Shown here: positions 1-10,500 of the stretch, in pieces
Layout of the letters: each line of letters starts with the position of its first letter
Position numbering within the stretch: position 1 is the stretch's first letter
The notes under the pieces: generated by a model
The model's input: only the letters and a program-made list of their open reading frames with translations
Databases searched by the model: none
Told to the model about the DNA's origin: nothing
Translations under genes and position numbers: made by a program
Assembly: GCA_030407315.1 (NCBI GenBank)
Contig: JALQPE010001969.1
Coordinates: forward strand, 1 to 64,000
Length of the DNA: 64,000 nt
Source: Asparagopsis taxiformis
Lineage: Eukaryota; Rhodophyta; Florideophyceae; Bonnemaisoniales; Bonnemaisoniaceae
Reading direction: 5' to 3'

Positions 1-709
1 AAGTTGATGAAGCCAGGAAGTAAGTCTCCAATCTGACAGAGGAGAAAAACCCCGATCTACTTGCTGAGATCATGACAACTTTTTGCCCCTCCGATGGTTC
101 AGTGATAGATATATATGCTGGGACGTTTACAACAGCATTGCTGCATGATGACACAAGCAGGAAGTGCACTGCAGTAGAGATGGATGCCTCGAGGTTCCGA
201 TAGCGTACAAAAGACTTCAACGAATGGGTTTCCCAATACCATACCCCTCTTAGAACGGCACAGGAAGAGAAGAACGAAAGTCCTTATTTGTCCGAGAGCC
301 AGAAGAAATCCGATCAGAGGCCCCGGCTGGAGTTGAAACCCAAGTCTATACACCCGTTTCGAAGGAAGTTCCGAAATGGATTCAGTTCGTGAGGTTTCAA
401 ACCAGGATGTACCTGTGATGAGTTTATCAATACCTCTGCTGCTGAGACCCTTCCTCAGGAAAAAACCAAAGATTTATTCAATAACCCTATATTCTCCCAA
501 GTTTCGGACTGGACAACAGTCACCCTTTTCTAGAAAGCCGGTTATTGTACTGCTCGACTGGCTCTTCCAAAACCATCGGAGAAGGTGTTCACTGCACACT
601 CCATGGGCATCGACTTCAATGACGGGGCATGGATTACTGAAAAAATATGCGAAAGCAGCCCTCCTTTTCCTGTCGTAATCACCAATTTTGGTCATGTCGG
701 AGATTGAAA
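1..709 (+). pseudogene. Decayed DNA methyltransferase-SET gene fragment
   Basis: One reading frame from about base 3 holds a methyltransferase motif I region: VIDIYAGTFTTALL at about 111-152. It matches in position and spacing the VVDMFAGTFSTAVACL segment of the gene at 6585-10069, and a stretch like the sequence upstream of that motif precedes it (DLLAEIMTTF). Stops interrupt the frame at 21-23, at about 201 and again near 370. Open coding-like stretches then continue in shifted frames to the stop at about 709. The alignment was made by eye and is convincing only for the first 350 bases; the 3' part is assumed to belong to the same gene. It looks like an older, more diverged member of the family, truncated on the left by the window edge. 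Element A1 starts 10 bases after its last stop. Confidence 0.6.
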
Positions 710-718
710 AAAGTAGCA

Positions 719-732
719 CACAGGATAAGCAA
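719..732 (+). repeat. Left terminal inverted repeat of element A1
   Basis: CACAGGATAAGCAA, the exact complement of 23531-23544. The same sequence begins element A3 at 62353. Confidence 0.8.
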
Positions 733-1431
733 TTTTTTGAAAAACCAGTAAATTTATGGTCTGGACCATTAGAAATTAGTGGAATGACAAACCATCAAAA
801 AATCCCAGAAATTACCGGCGCCGTGCCATAGATAAGTAGTGGAAATACCGTAAAGAATATAGTGGAATGAAACTGCGCCGTGGGAGTGGTATAAGCAGCG
901 TGACATGGTGGAATTTTCCACTACTGTACGGAAAAATAACAATGGAAAGGACAAAGACACGTCGCGTTGGTCATGACGGTGACCGGAGGTGGCATATTCC
1001 ACGATTTTTATAATTTTCATGGTGGAATGACGGAACGGGGGAGCCATATGTATGACAGTACCATGTTGGACTCGAACCATGAACTTGGATGGTTACGCCG
1101 GTCTGTAGTACGGATGGCATTCGTAGCAGTGTAGTGAGGCTAGCGTGATGGACTGGTTCCAACGCGCCATACCCTTCGATGGCGTCACGTTTTGGGCGTC
1201 CATGAGGAATATGATATCATATGGAAGAGGCGAAATGCAAAGTGTATGACGTTAACTAGCTAATCTCGATATGGCCATTGTTGTACCATAGGTAGGGTAT
1301 GGTGGAAAGAGTAGACAATTGTACTTGAGTTTAGTTTTTCTAGTATTACTGCGTACAGAATGGAACCATCTATGTTGATTTCTAGCACAGATACTACGGC
1401 ATAGTTATTATCGCGGTCGCTAAAATTTTTA
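733..1431. other. Left subterminal region of element A, no gene seen
   Basis: About 700 bases without a convincing gene. The stretch recurs almost base for base at 62367-63067 in element A3, so it belongs to the element. It is rich in short GTGGAAT-like words and is probably transposase-binding subterminal DNA plus the promoter of the following genes. I see no long palindrome or tandem array in it. Confidence 0.5.
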
Positions 1432-1656
1432 ATGAAGTCACTCCCCGCATGCACAGGATTGACCGGAATAGTGAGTTTCGCCCTGGCTTTAAGCGTGACT
1501 AGTATCTTGAACGCAGTAGTAGTGTGTTTGACAACTTGTATGGCAGTAGGGAACATGGTAGTGATTTCGTATCATACTATAAAAATGAAAAAATTGGACG
1601 TTACAGACATGGGTGAAGTAGTATCTGGTGAAGAAGTTGACGAAGACTTGTCCTGA
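1432..1656 (+). CDS. Small hydrophobic protein with acidic tail, function unknown
   Basis: This is an ATG-to-TGA frame of 74 codons, conserved at 63068-63292. Residues 13-45 are strongly hydrophobic and could form one or two membrane segments; the last 20 residues are acidic (GEEVDEDLS end). It ends 49 bases before the next gene. I do not recognise it. Its conservation between the two copies proves little, because the copies are nearly identical throughout. It could instead be leader sequence of the Tudor-like gene. Confidence 0.3.
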   Translation: MKSLPACTGLTGIVSFALALSVTSILNAVVVCLTTCMAVGNMVVISYHTIKMKKLDVTDMGEVVSGEEVDEDLS

Positions 1657-1705
1657 ACAAAATTGCAGATAGTGCGTTGTAGTATCTTTATTTCGTGGAG
1701 GAACT

Positions 1706-3400
1706 ATGACTAGGCGTGAATCATTGCGAATTAGGCGACAGAGCGAAAAAGCGAAAGCTGGCCGTGAGCGTGAGCGAGCAGCGGCCGTAGATGCACTTCC
1801 CTGTGTCGGAACGCAAATAGACGTGTGGTTCCAAGTGGGTGATGACGCAATATGGTGGAAGGCTACTGTTGTGGAAATCAAACTTCCTGAGCAGTATCCT
1901 GTTTGCAGTGGTAAGCCGTCAGTGGGAGACCGCATCGATGTAGACAGAGGAGATGGCGTGTACACGCCTGGTGTGGTGGAGCACAATAGACAGGATGTGA
2001 GTGATGCAATTGTGAGGTTGACGACAGAGGAAAAGGATATTGCAGTGATGGAAGTATCGAAGTGGCGGTACTCGGATGCTGTGAAGCCAAGGCACGATGA
2101 AATGGTGGTTGCGGAAGGCAGATTGTTATATGATGCTATCTCTGAAAGGAATTACCCTTGTGTTTCCTACGAACATGTAAAATTTCTGATGGGAAGTAAG
2201 TTAATGTCCGGGGGTCAGCCACCGACACAGTGGCGAAGGAGCAACAGAGAGGTTGTGGACTACGAAGCGGTGGGAGTAGAATTTCATGAACAATCAGATG
2301 GAGAATCTGAAGGGATATCACCGCAGAGGAAGAAGCAAAAAGTGGAATCAGCACTTGACGCCAACACATACGGTGGTATGGAGACAAGGCTGAGAACACT
2401 AGAAAATATAATGCTTTCTGGAAATGGTAGCGAGTGTCGGCTTGGTTGGAACGGAATGGTTCGAAATTGTGGATCAACAGTATCAGCTGGTAAGGTTTTA
2501 TTGATGCTCTTACAGCGTGCGGTAGAGAAAGTTGTGGAACAGGTTAATCGAAGCACTTTGTCAAACTCAGGTGGCGGCTACCCACATAGTGAGATTGACG
2601 GTGCCTGTACAAGTGGAACGGCTATTAGCGGACCGGTGCAGATTCCCATCTCATTGAGCACTGAGTTATTCCGGGAAATGCTAAAGGGAACAGCAGAAAT
2701 CTATGGAGGGGGGTATTACAAAGTTTACCCAGGGCTTCACGCGGCAGTGGCTGGAACTGGTGGGGAAGCTTTGAACATTACGTGTTCCAGTTTTGCAACA
2801 CTATCAGATCTGCTAGGATTGGGGCACCGATGGCGAACCGAGTGTCTGGTTCACAGGCGTAATATCAGCAACTCGGAAGAGGAGGACAATGAAGAGTGTA
2901 GTTACATGAACGGTTCGGCGAGGTCATGTGGTTTGCGGTTGTTTGGTACGATATTGTGCTCGGGAATCATGGAAGCACAGTCGACATCTGTTGCAATTGG
3001 CAGTAGCTCATTCTGCACTGTGGAAACAACATCAAACGTGTGGTGTCTAATTCGAAAAAGTAGTTCTGTGGTCCAAGGTGAATACGTGCACGGAATGGAG
3101 CTGCAGAAATGTCCTTTGACATGTGATTTGCACGGGAGGAGCGACGGTGAAGGGAGTCTGGAAGGGTGGAAAAGCGAAGGAAACAAATGTTTCCGTATAG
3201 AATGGGAGCCTGCGATGCAAAGAAAGAGAGGAAAGGCAGGGGATGTATTGTGGGGATCTCTGAGAGTGCATATGCCGTACGTCGTATTCCGTGGTGTGGA
3301 AGAACCTTGTCGTATAGACAAGTTGATAACAGAAGATGTAGTGAACGACGTAGTAGGGTATAGTGCGTCAGAGAAAAAGGCAGAGAAGTACATTAAATGA
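1706..3400 (+). CDS. Tudor/Agenet-like chromatin-reader-type protein
   Basis: This is an uninterrupted 564-codon frame from an ATG at 1706 (context GGAACTATGACT). The N-terminus is basic (RRESLRIRRQSEKAKAGRE). At about residues 34-100 come two short beta-rich repeats, IDVWFQVGDDAIWWKATVVE and RIDVDRGDGVYTPGVVE. Both have the aromatic, glycine and valine pattern of Tudor/Agenet domains of the Royal family, whose members bind methylated histone tails. The middle (about 190-225) is acidic with a nuclear-localisation-like RKKQK. The C-terminal 300 residues match nothing I know. It is the first large gene of element A and lies upstream of the methyltransferase-SET gene. The A3 copy has a one-base deletion near 63634. 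The Tudor assignment rests on pattern alone; the coding call is strong. Confidence 0.7.
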   Translation: MTRRESLRIRRQSEKAKAGRERERAAAVDALPCVGTQIDVWFQVGDDAIWWKATVVEIKLPEQYPVCSGKPSVGDRIDVDRGDGVYTPGVVEHNRQDVSDAIVRLTTEEKDIAVMEVSKWRYSDAVKPRHDEMVVAEGRLLYDAISERNYPCVSYEHVKFLMGSKLMSGGQPPTQWRRSNREVVDYEAVGVEFHEQSDGESEGISPQRKKQKVESALDANTYGGMETRLRTLENIMLSGNGSECRLGWNGMVRNCGSTVSAGKVLLMLLQRAVEKVVEQVNRSTLSNSGGGYPHSEIDGACTSGTAISGPVQIPISLSTELFREMLKGTAEIYGGGYYKVYPGLHAAVAGTGGEALNITCSSFATLSDLLGLGHRWRTECLVHRRNISNSEEEDNEECSYMNGSARSCGLRLFGTILCSGIMEAQSTSVAIGSSSFCTVETTSNVWCLIRKSSSVVQGEYVHGMELQKCPLTCDLHGRSDGEGSLEGWKSEGNKCFRIEWEPAMQRKRGKAGDVLWGSLRVHMPYVVFRGVEEPCRIDKLITEDVVNDVVGYSASEKKAEKYIK

Positions 3401-3543
3401 TGCCAGCAGTTGGATGAATGAGAAATACTTTAATACAGATGATGCATGCATTGCAAAGCATAACTAGTTGAGCGTTGGGAACTTTTCCTAGAACTACTAA
3501 TGAACCATACCGATATAAAGTTTCTAATCAAACTACACATCAA

Positions 3544-4152
3544 TTAGAGAAATACCAAGCTCGTCATCCTCCTGTAGAGGGACGCAATCAGGATTGGAAA
3601 TGCGCCTGTCTGCCGAGTTTTCAAAGGAAGTTCGGTTTGTACGATGCTTGAATCGAAACGTACAGACTCGTATTCTTCAGCAGTGAGATTTCTCTTCTTT
3701 CGGATGATTCCGAACAGGCAATCACCTCCCATGAGGTAGTCCCGCAGCTCTAGATGTCCCCATGAAACTCGCAAAGGGAATCCATCTTTCCCGAACTGAG
3801 GTGTAGGTAACTTGCTGAGGGCCGCATTGAATAAACCTTGGAGACATATTGCTATCCGATAACAAGCTTGAATGGCATGGGGCTCATGACAAAGCATCTC
3901 CAGTTGTGTGCATTGGCAGAAACTGCATAACAATATCATAGCTAAAGTAAGAAAAGAGAATGAACATACAGCCAATTTCTCCACTGGATTCTGCGCAGTT
4001 GTAATGTTTCCATTAACGATACCGCCGCTTACCTGAACTTTGTAAGTAACCTGAACGTGAAGCTCGGGACGACTGAGAATGAAATTTGAGAAGGTAGAAT
4101 CATTTCTTGAATACACTTCTAGAGCGTCTTCTCCTGTTCCGTAAGCTTTCAA
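3544..4152 (-). CDS. Hypothetical protein, element A, minus strand
   Basis: This is a 202-codon open frame on the minus strand, convergent with the Tudor-like gene and 143 bases from its stop. No ATG lies at its 5' end (the frame opens at a TTG), so it is probably the last part of a longer or spliced gene that includes the next one or two minus-strand frames. The middle (about 60-85) is hydrophobic and cysteine-rich; a GTATGT donor-like site lies at the start of that stretch, so part of it may be intronic, although splicing the obvious pairs breaks the frame. I do not recognise a family. Confidence 0.35.
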   Translation of the reverse strand: MKAYGTGEDALEVYSRNDSTFSNFILSRPELHVQVTYKVQVSGGIVNGNITTAQNPVEKLAVCSFSFLTLAMILLCSFCQCTQLEMLCHEPHAIQACYRIAICLQGLFNAALSKLPTPQFGKDGFPLRVSWGHLELRDYLMGGDCLFGIIRKKRNLTAEEYESVRFDSSIVQTELPLKTRQTGAFPILIASLYRRMTSLVFL

Positions 4153-4164
4153 CGTTGTCGGAAT

Positions 4165-4710
4165 TCAGTCAAGTGGACACATGTCCGACGTGGACACATC
4201 AGAGTCAAGTGGAACAGCAATAGTTGCCTTCATATCTCGGTGGATGAGGAAGAATGCTTGCTTGACCAATTCCATTTTCATTTGCTTACGGGAACTGTTG
4301 AAGAACTGGGTGAGCTGCCGTAGAGCAGAGGTAATGATCGGAATGGACTGTATATCCGACGGTGACAGGCTGGGCATACCGGAAGACGAAGAGGAGGACG
4401 TAGATGCACGGCGTGCTTCTCCTTTCGAACCAGACAGTCGCCGACGCTTTGAAGATCCAACCTGCAAACTCGTGGACTGTTCTATGTTGCGTTCCGCCTC
4501 CGTGGGCATCGAAATATCCATGGCATGGAAAAGAGCGCGCTGCGAAATGTGCAGCCAAGATGGTTTATCGATGGGCACAATTGTTGCATTGCGTAGTGCA
4601 TAATCTCTTGAGATAGTATTGCTGTTCAAGTCCTCTTCTTCGCCGGGGTCCAGGATGCCGGCATTCCTGGTGGCCGAGTCCTTCCATCGTACAATTCTGT
4701 CATTCGCCAT
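4165..4710 (-). CDS. Hypothetical nuclear protein, element A, minus strand
   Basis: The open frame runs from an ATG at 4710 (MANDRIVRWKD) to a stop at 4165. The same frame stays open upstream to 4854, but that part contains a good splice donor on the minus strand (GAG|GTAAGA at about 4805) and an acceptor-like GGAACAG at about 4725, so it may be an intron. The protein has a serine-rich tract preceded by a KRRR basic patch, typical of nuclear proteins, and a helical C-terminal half. It lies 12 bases from the next minus-strand frame. It may be the middle exon of one gene spanning 5214 to 3544. Family unknown. Confidence 0.4.
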   Translation of the reverse strand: MANDRIVRWKDSATRNAGILDPGEEEDLNSNTISRDYALRNATIVPIDKPSWLHISQRALFHAMDISMPTEAERNIEQSTSLQVGSSKRRRLSGSKGEARRASTSSSSSSGMPSLSPSDIQSIPIITSALRQLTQFFNSSRKQMKMELVKQAFFLIHRDMKATIAVPLDSDVSTSDMCPLD

Positions 4711-4881
4711 CGAAATAAATGCTGTTCCGACAATAGAGCGTTTTAAGAATATATGCCGTTTCCCAACCGCCGTGCCAATTAGAGATTTCTTGGATTGTCT
4801 TACCTCTGCATTAGAACTGGAAGTATGCGAAAACGACAATGCAGCAAGTAGCAATGTTGTGCAGGACTTCTCTTGCGGGGT

Positions 4882-5214
4882 TTATTCAGACCTTGCATTC
4901 AAGTTCCTGAGCAAACTTGGATCCACTGAAGTTTTGGTAAGCTCTGCAACGGTTCTGAAAGCGACGAATCTAGATGTCACATGCCTATTGTTGAACAAAG
5001 AGGACACTAGAGTGGTAATTTGACCTGATTTTCTTGATCTCTCCTCGAGAACTACTGAAGGTACAGTGTTTGTCCCTGCAGCAGCCGAGGTCATGTACCG
5101 AATGCAAGCAAGCTCCATTTCAATGGACGAAAGGGAGTCGCGCATATACTGTTCGAGGGATGCAAACTGTTCCTCAAACTTTGCAAACCTTGACAATGAT
5201 AATTCATCTCGCAT
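4882..5214 (-). CDS. Short coiled-coil-like protein or first exon, minus strand
   Basis: A 110-codon frame starts at an ATG (5214). The first 45 residues carry a heptad-like pattern of leucine, phenylalanine and methionine among charged residues (MRDELSLSRFAKFEEQFASL), suggesting a coiled coil. It is the first of three consecutive minus-strand frames and could be the first exon of one spliced gene. A member of the palindrome family begins 226 bases upstream. No family recognised. Confidence 0.4.
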   Translation of the reverse strand: MRDELSLSRFAKFEEQFASLEQYMRDSLSSIEMELACIRYMTSAAAGTNTVPSVVLEERSRKSGQITTLVSSLFNNRHVTSRFVAFRTVAELTKTSVDPSLLRNLNARSE

Positions 5215-5439
5215 TTCAGCTCAAAATGATGGGATGTTCCACGTCCGGGAGAGGAGAATTGAGGTGCACGAGCAAATTGATTATCCAACGAGAAAGATAA
5301 ATAGAAAGACTCGAGGGAAATGTCTGTCGTAAGCAGACCAATCATGTAACGGACAAGTGCAATGGTAGTGCCGTTACGAAATATGAGGGCTGTAACGGTC
5401 CTCGGCATACTGAGAAGCAGTGAAACCAGCAATGTAGGC

Positions 5440-5571
5440 TAGAGTTGAAATTTGGTAATTTTTATGGTCTGAAATTGCTGCAGTAAAAAGCGATCTACCA
5501 TTGTGCACTTTGCTAGATCGCTTTTTACTGCAGTAATTTCAGACCGTAAATATTACCAAATTTCAACTCTA
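5440..5571. repeat. Palindrome 1 of the element A hairpin family
   Basis: A long inverted repeat of 132 bp. The arms run from TAGAGTTGAAATTTGGTAAT inward through CTGCAGTAAAAAGCGATCTA to a short loop around GTGCAC. It lies upstream of the minus-strand gene block, in the intergenic spacer before the methyltransferase-SET gene. Confidence 0.93.
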
Positions 5572-6108
5572 CAAACCATGACGGCCAACAATACATGATC
5601 TAGTATTTTACCACCGCTTATTCTGCTCAGAGACTGTGAAGGTGCGGCACTGGGAAACTCGGTGAGCTTTTCGGCCGTATACTTTGGTAATACACGACCG
5701 GGAATTTGTACGTAGCAGAGCACATTGGTGCCCCGCAATGTTAACGACAGCAAAGCTAACTTTTTTGCTCTGTGCATTCCAATATGCGCAGAGTGCAATA
5801 AGCAGAGCAAGTGATAGCCCCCTTACTCTGCAGCACACATGTATAACATTGCGCAATTTTACACACTAGTGCACTTGTCAGCATGCTGAACAGCAGTACG
5901 ACGCCATCATCATGCGCTGGAATGTATCGTAGGACGTCCGCGAAGTTAGTTAAAAGTCTAGACTAGTTTAACGATCGATATCCAAAACTAGGAATTCCCA
6001 GCAAGATTTATTCGTAAAAGAAGAATCTGATGATTATCGTTCCATAAACTAGTCAGACGTTTCAGTTGGTTAGTTCTGGAATAAAGCATGAACGATTAGA
6101 GCGGTGCT
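5572..6108. other. Spacer between two palindromes, no gene seen
   Basis: About 540 bases between palindromes 1 and 2. Only short chance frames are present. It probably holds divergent promoters for the minus-strand block and the methyltransferase-SET gene, but I see no defined motif. Confidence 0.4.
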
Positions 6109-6226
6109 TTAAATTTGGAAATTTTTCATTCTGAAATTACTGCAGCAAAAAGTGATCTAGCCAAGTGCACTTTGCTAGATCACTTTTTACTGCAGTAATT
6201 TCAGAGCGAAAAAATTACCAAATTTC
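6109..6226. repeat. Palindrome 2 of the element A hairpin family
   Basis: An inverted repeat of about 118 bp with the family core (CTGCAG, GATCTAG, GTGCAC loop, CTAGATCACTTTTTACTGCAG). It ends 358 bases upstream of the methyltransferase-SET start codon. The outer arms differ slightly from palindrome 1. Confidence 0.92.
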
Positions 6227-6584
6227 AATTGTGAATCGAGAACGAGTCTTGCTACTATTATTTCTCTACTATCTCCTTGCCATTCGCGCTCGTTGAAGTT
6301 AGTTTACTGGCACAGAGTGCAAGCGACTTACGCACCCCTTCCAAACTAGTACAAACCCCTACTCTAATCCCTGCAATACAACTCTGGCTTCTGTCGCCAT
6401 CCTCACGTCCCCTCGCGAGATATCGGCGGCGTGTCGGTTCCAGAATTTCCGATTTCGAATTTATTGGCGCCGCGTGGACTTTGGAGGGCGTGGACTTCCA
6501 GTCCGCCCTTTGATCGTCGAAAACTTTCCCCACTCATCTTTTTCCATTCTCCCTGCTCTCCCTTTTCTCTTCACCTCACAAGTA

Positions 6585-9500
6585 ATGGCGGAAGTACGAC
6601 GGCGACATGGGCTCGTCGTAACACGCAGCGAAAATGGACCAACAGAACCGCATGATTTGTACGGAGACGGAACAATTCTCTGGGTGGATCCGGCGCGCGT
6701 TGTTTCAATTCCAGCGATTGAAGGGGCTGCCACTCCTGCCTCTGATATTCCCCGCGGAACGCACCTAAACTTCGATGCTCTCTATCTGTACGGTACCATA
6801 GCGGAAAACGGGGACGTTACCCTGGTTGGAGGTATGGACGTGTGCGAAGAGGTATTGTCACGCCCCCGAACCAAGACTTCAAGGTATTTACTCCGCATGT
6901 GCTATGAGTCTATTTCCACGAAACCGCATACGCTTGCCTTGATTCTGTATCACATTCTGGAGAGCGAAAGGACAATTCCGTTCTACGAAAGTGTGTCAAT
7001 TGTAGCTTACATGCGGGACTGCTGGCATAATAGAGAGAAGGACGAAGATAACGTTCCACTCGAAGAACGTTCACTCTCAGCGTTCCGAAGGGCTGTGGGC
7101 AGTCTGTACAGATTCAATCTACCATCTCTAGAAGCCATCGTAATCGTTGACAGGTGGTTTTCATATGCGTACCACCGCCACACGTTTAACATTGTGCAAT
7201 CAGTGCGGAACTTCACGAGTACTGGTGATGATGGCAATACAGAGCTTGATACTAGAGTATGGGATCTGTTTCTTACCAGCTGTGGGATGCAGGATTTGTC
7301 GGTATCGTTCTTTATTCCGGTGTACATCAATGAGCGTGATGAGCCAAGGGGTGTAGAAATTTCAACGAAAACCTCCCAGAGTCCTCGTCCCTCAGGTCCA
7401 GTGTTCTATGAATACCAAAACCATAACACACAGGAAAGGACAGCTATTGGACGAGATGCGTACTCCAGGCAAACTCTGGCTTGTCAATTCTTTGTTTCAC
7501 ACGTTCAGGAAAGGGCTACAGATCATGGTAACTGGGCAACTCCAAGATATTCCCCGTCTTTCCGGAAAGTTGTATTTCTCATGGGATTGATTCAGATGGA
7601 TCGAGACTGGAAGTTGCGAGTAGAAACGCGCCCACGACAACGGACAAGAACCAGGTCTGCGGCTAGATTGACAGCGCTAATCAAAAAGGACAGTCCTTTT
7701 ACGGCACAGCGTCTGGGATATGGGGTTCATCAGGTTCTGGCAGCATGGGATGAGTTGGCAAAATCCTTGGGGTCAGGCGGTGCAGAAGAGCTCCTACAAC
7801 CTTACCTTCTTTACGACCAGAGACTGTTTACGTACCACGTCCTGGACTCGGAAAATAGGGGCTTTTCACCGCTTCGAGAGCTGAAGACCTTGTTGCATGG
7901 CAGAGGAGCTGTTCGAAGAGTGCAACACTCGGCAAGCATTTCAAGTGCTGCTGTCCATCGTACGCTGCTGCAAGACGCTCAGATGCGCCTCTGTGCAAAG
8001 TCATTCTGGGAACACTTAATGGCAATATGTCGCAATGACAAATTGTTCGACCTATCTGTCTCGGCTCCGCAAGATATACCGTTCATACAGAGCTTCCAGC
8101 CGTCCCCCGGTTCCCCGGTTTCCGGGAGGTTCACGACTATTCCGGCACTGGCGATGGTGGAAAGGCAGCTCACAGCGTTCAGCCTCACAGAAGAGCCGCA
8201 ATCAACGCCCGACCCAAATGAGGAGCTGTTCAGAGAAATGGAGACGACAGCTTCTCCAGTGCGGGAATCTTCGGTAACCCGACAGGTGTCGGAAGCCGTG
8301 GCCGCGAACCCGAATAAGCGTAGGCGTCTAGAGGTCAGTACGATCGGTGCAGCAAGCTCAGGGGCTAACCCGGCTAGCAGCAGCACCGGTCCAAACGAAG
8401 CTGATGTGAACTCCATGCGGGTCGAAGAGGAAGTGTTAATTCCTGCGGAACTGGAGAACATGAAAGGATGTTTCCTACATACATTCAACTGTAGTTTCCG
8501 AGACCTTCTGAAAAACTACGACGCCGTTGACAATCCTGGTAAGCCGCAAATCCGGGAAGGTGCTCAGTTGGTCCTCACTGACCCGCCGTACAATACTAGG
8601 CGTATGTCCGGCAGAGGAAACTCTGGTTACGATGTCCTCCGTCAGGAAGAAATCGAAGACACGGTAGCTGAAATTTCCAAGGTGACGCGCAAGGGTGGTC
8701 ATGTTCTCATATTCACATCTGCTGCTCTGTTCTACAATTGGGTTTACGAGCTCCGCAAAGTGAAGTACTCTGCCGGCTATCCTATGTTTGCCGTTGATTC
8801 GCAGCCTATTGTGTGTACTCGGAGTCCGACACATTTCACATCCCCCCGTATCGTATCACGACAAGTTTGTTGAATATGGTGGAGTTGGTCGTACATGCCA
8901 CCAAGCTCGGCAAGGGGAGAGAAGGCTGGGGGATGGTTAATTACCGAAATGCCGGATACATACCTTCTAGATTCAAGGCTTGGACAAATGTCATCGACAA
9001 CATCCCGCGGATCACTGCGTCGGAGACGGTGAAATATATGGACAAGGACAAGAAGAAGGTTACGTTGCGCCCCGAGCAGAAGACCGTCGCTCTCATGCAA
9101 GAGCTCATTGGGCGTTTCTCAAACCAGGGCGACCTGGTTGTTGACATGTTTGCTGGAACTTTCTCCACTGCTGTTGCATGCCTGACAATGCACCATGGTC
9201 AGTACAGGAGGTTTGTCGGGTGTGAGAAGTTCAAGGATTGCTACGAACTGTCTCTTCCTAGAGTCAACGTCGCATTTCTCCACCAGGTCTCTATTGGGAA
9301 CTTTGCCCAGCAGTCCACGACTGCCCTACAGCAGCTGGCTTCTGCTCGTCTGGGAACTTCGGAAGAGAGTTCATCATTGAAGACAACCTCAAAAGTGCCC
9401 ATTTCAACCAAACTTCCGCCCCACCTCATCAGCTTTCTTACTGGCATCTGGTGCATTCCGGACCAGCACAAGGAGTTGACAGACCAACCCATTGATAAGT

Positions 9501-10069
9501 GGCCACAATCGCTGCTGGGTTTGTTGTCTACCGTGGATATTAAAACCCTGCTGTCAATAGACGCGATGGCACACAATGTATACGTCGCAGCGTCAACGAT
9601 TCCTTCGGCTGGTGACGGTCTGTTTGCAAGAGTGGATATTGATCCTGGAGATATCGTAGGGTACTATTTCGGGTCTGTGGTTTACAAGGATTTGTACAAG
9701 GCGAAGTTGAAGACTTTCGGTACTGGACCTACTTCCTTCTCGATTGAGCGTTTCCAGAAGTACGCTGTTCAAATTAAGGATGCAAATGTGAAATGTCTGA
9801 TGCCATCCACGTCTGCAAGTCCAATCTTCATTGTTCCATTCGAGTATTGTGCGGCATCGAAAATCAACGACCCAACGTTTGTGGACCCAGCGGAGGGAAC
9901 TGAGCGTCCGTCGCGTTCTGCTAATGTTAGTTTCTCTTCCCCCATACAAGAAGTTCTTGATGAGACCTCTGTATCAACCTATCAAGTTGTATGCGTCACT
10001 GCCAATGTGCCCATTTCAGCTGGCTCAGAGTTATTCATCGAGTACGGACACGAATACTTTTCCGTATAA
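6585..10069 (+). CDS. Beta-class DNA amino-methyltransferase fused to SET domain (element A)
   Basis: I start at the ATG at 6585 (AAGTAATGGCG), after a pyrimidine-rich leader. The frame gives about 1160 residues if one lesion is discounted: an extra GT in a GTGTGT run near 8812 shifts the frame between motif IV and the target-recognition region. Residues 1-600 form an element-specific N-terminal region also seen, diverged, in the gene at 27351. Motif IV is DPPYN at about 666-670; motif I follows as DMFAGTF at about 853. Motif IV before motif I marks a beta-class amino-methyltransferase (as in CcrM), making N6-methyladenine or N4-methylcytosine. The C-terminal 160 residues resemble a SET domain: GDGLFA, YYFGSVVY, a KINDP segment where classical SET domains have NHxC, and a final FIEYGHE. 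The pairing suggests a protein that methylates DNA and a protein lysine. Palindromes lie on both sides. The frameshift may be real decay or an assembly error. Confidence 0.85.
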
Positions 10070-10232
10070 CCAGTACCCTGTCTGGAGAAATGTTGAGAAG
10101 TAAATGTTTTCCCATCTTCCTTTAAACTCTGTTCATAGAATTGTAGTTCAAGTACGTGTATGTGAGCCAGGAGGGAAATCCTTGCACAGGTCCCCTAAAC
10201 GACGTAAAATACGAGCGTAAAATTTGGTAATT
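9985..10232 (+). repeat. Block A of a local inverted duplication (SET 3' end)
   Basis: The last 80 or so bases of the methyltransferase-SET gene and its 3' flank recur in reverse orientation at about 10840-11085, including the codons for VCVTANVPISAGSELFIEYG. Confidence 0.88.
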
Positions 10233-10339
10233 TTTTTGGCTGTGAAATTACTGCAGTAAAAAGCGATCTAGCTTGTGCACTTAGGTAGATCGCTTTTTAC
10301 TGCAGTAATTTCAGAGCCAAAAAAATTACCAAATTTTAC
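10217..10339. repeat. Palindrome 3 of the element A hairpin family
   Basis: An inverted repeat of 123 bp, GTAAAATTTGG inward to a GTGCAC loop and back out to CCAAATTTTAC. It begins 147 bases after the stop of the methyltransferase-SET gene. Confidence 0.93.
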
Positions 10340-10344
10340 AGTAT

Positions 10345-10500
10345 AGCTTGTGGCGCCTGTGGTGCCTTTTCGGCGACTGCTCTAGTCTGAGCTCTAGTCT
10401 GCACTCAACACGACCGTTGCTTCAATGATGTCATTAAGCAAAATGGTATGGCTTACGTTTACTTTCTACAATAAACGGTCTTTGACGCAGCTCGACTGTG
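10345..10500 (+). repeat. Block B of a local inverted duplication
   Basis: It recurs in reverse orientation at about 11090-11215. Shared words include CTTTTCGGCGACTGCTCTAG and TACAATAAACGGTCTTTGA. Confidence 0.85.

Noticed and set aside
376..678. 100-codon plus-strand frame as a small gene
   Set aside because: It overlaps, in another phase, a better protein-like stretch of the decayed gene and has no support of its own.
719..2366. The 1.65-kb direct repeat with 62353-64000 read as LTRs of one giant element
   Set aside because: The repeat contains ordinary genes of element A, starts with a DNA-transposon inverted end, and is cut by the window edge. It is better explained as two separate copies of element A.
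6585..10069. MT-A70 (METTL3/14-like) adenine methyltransferase
   Set aside because: The catalytic motif is DPPY, not DPPW, and it precedes the FxG motif, which marks a beta-class bacterial-type enzyme.
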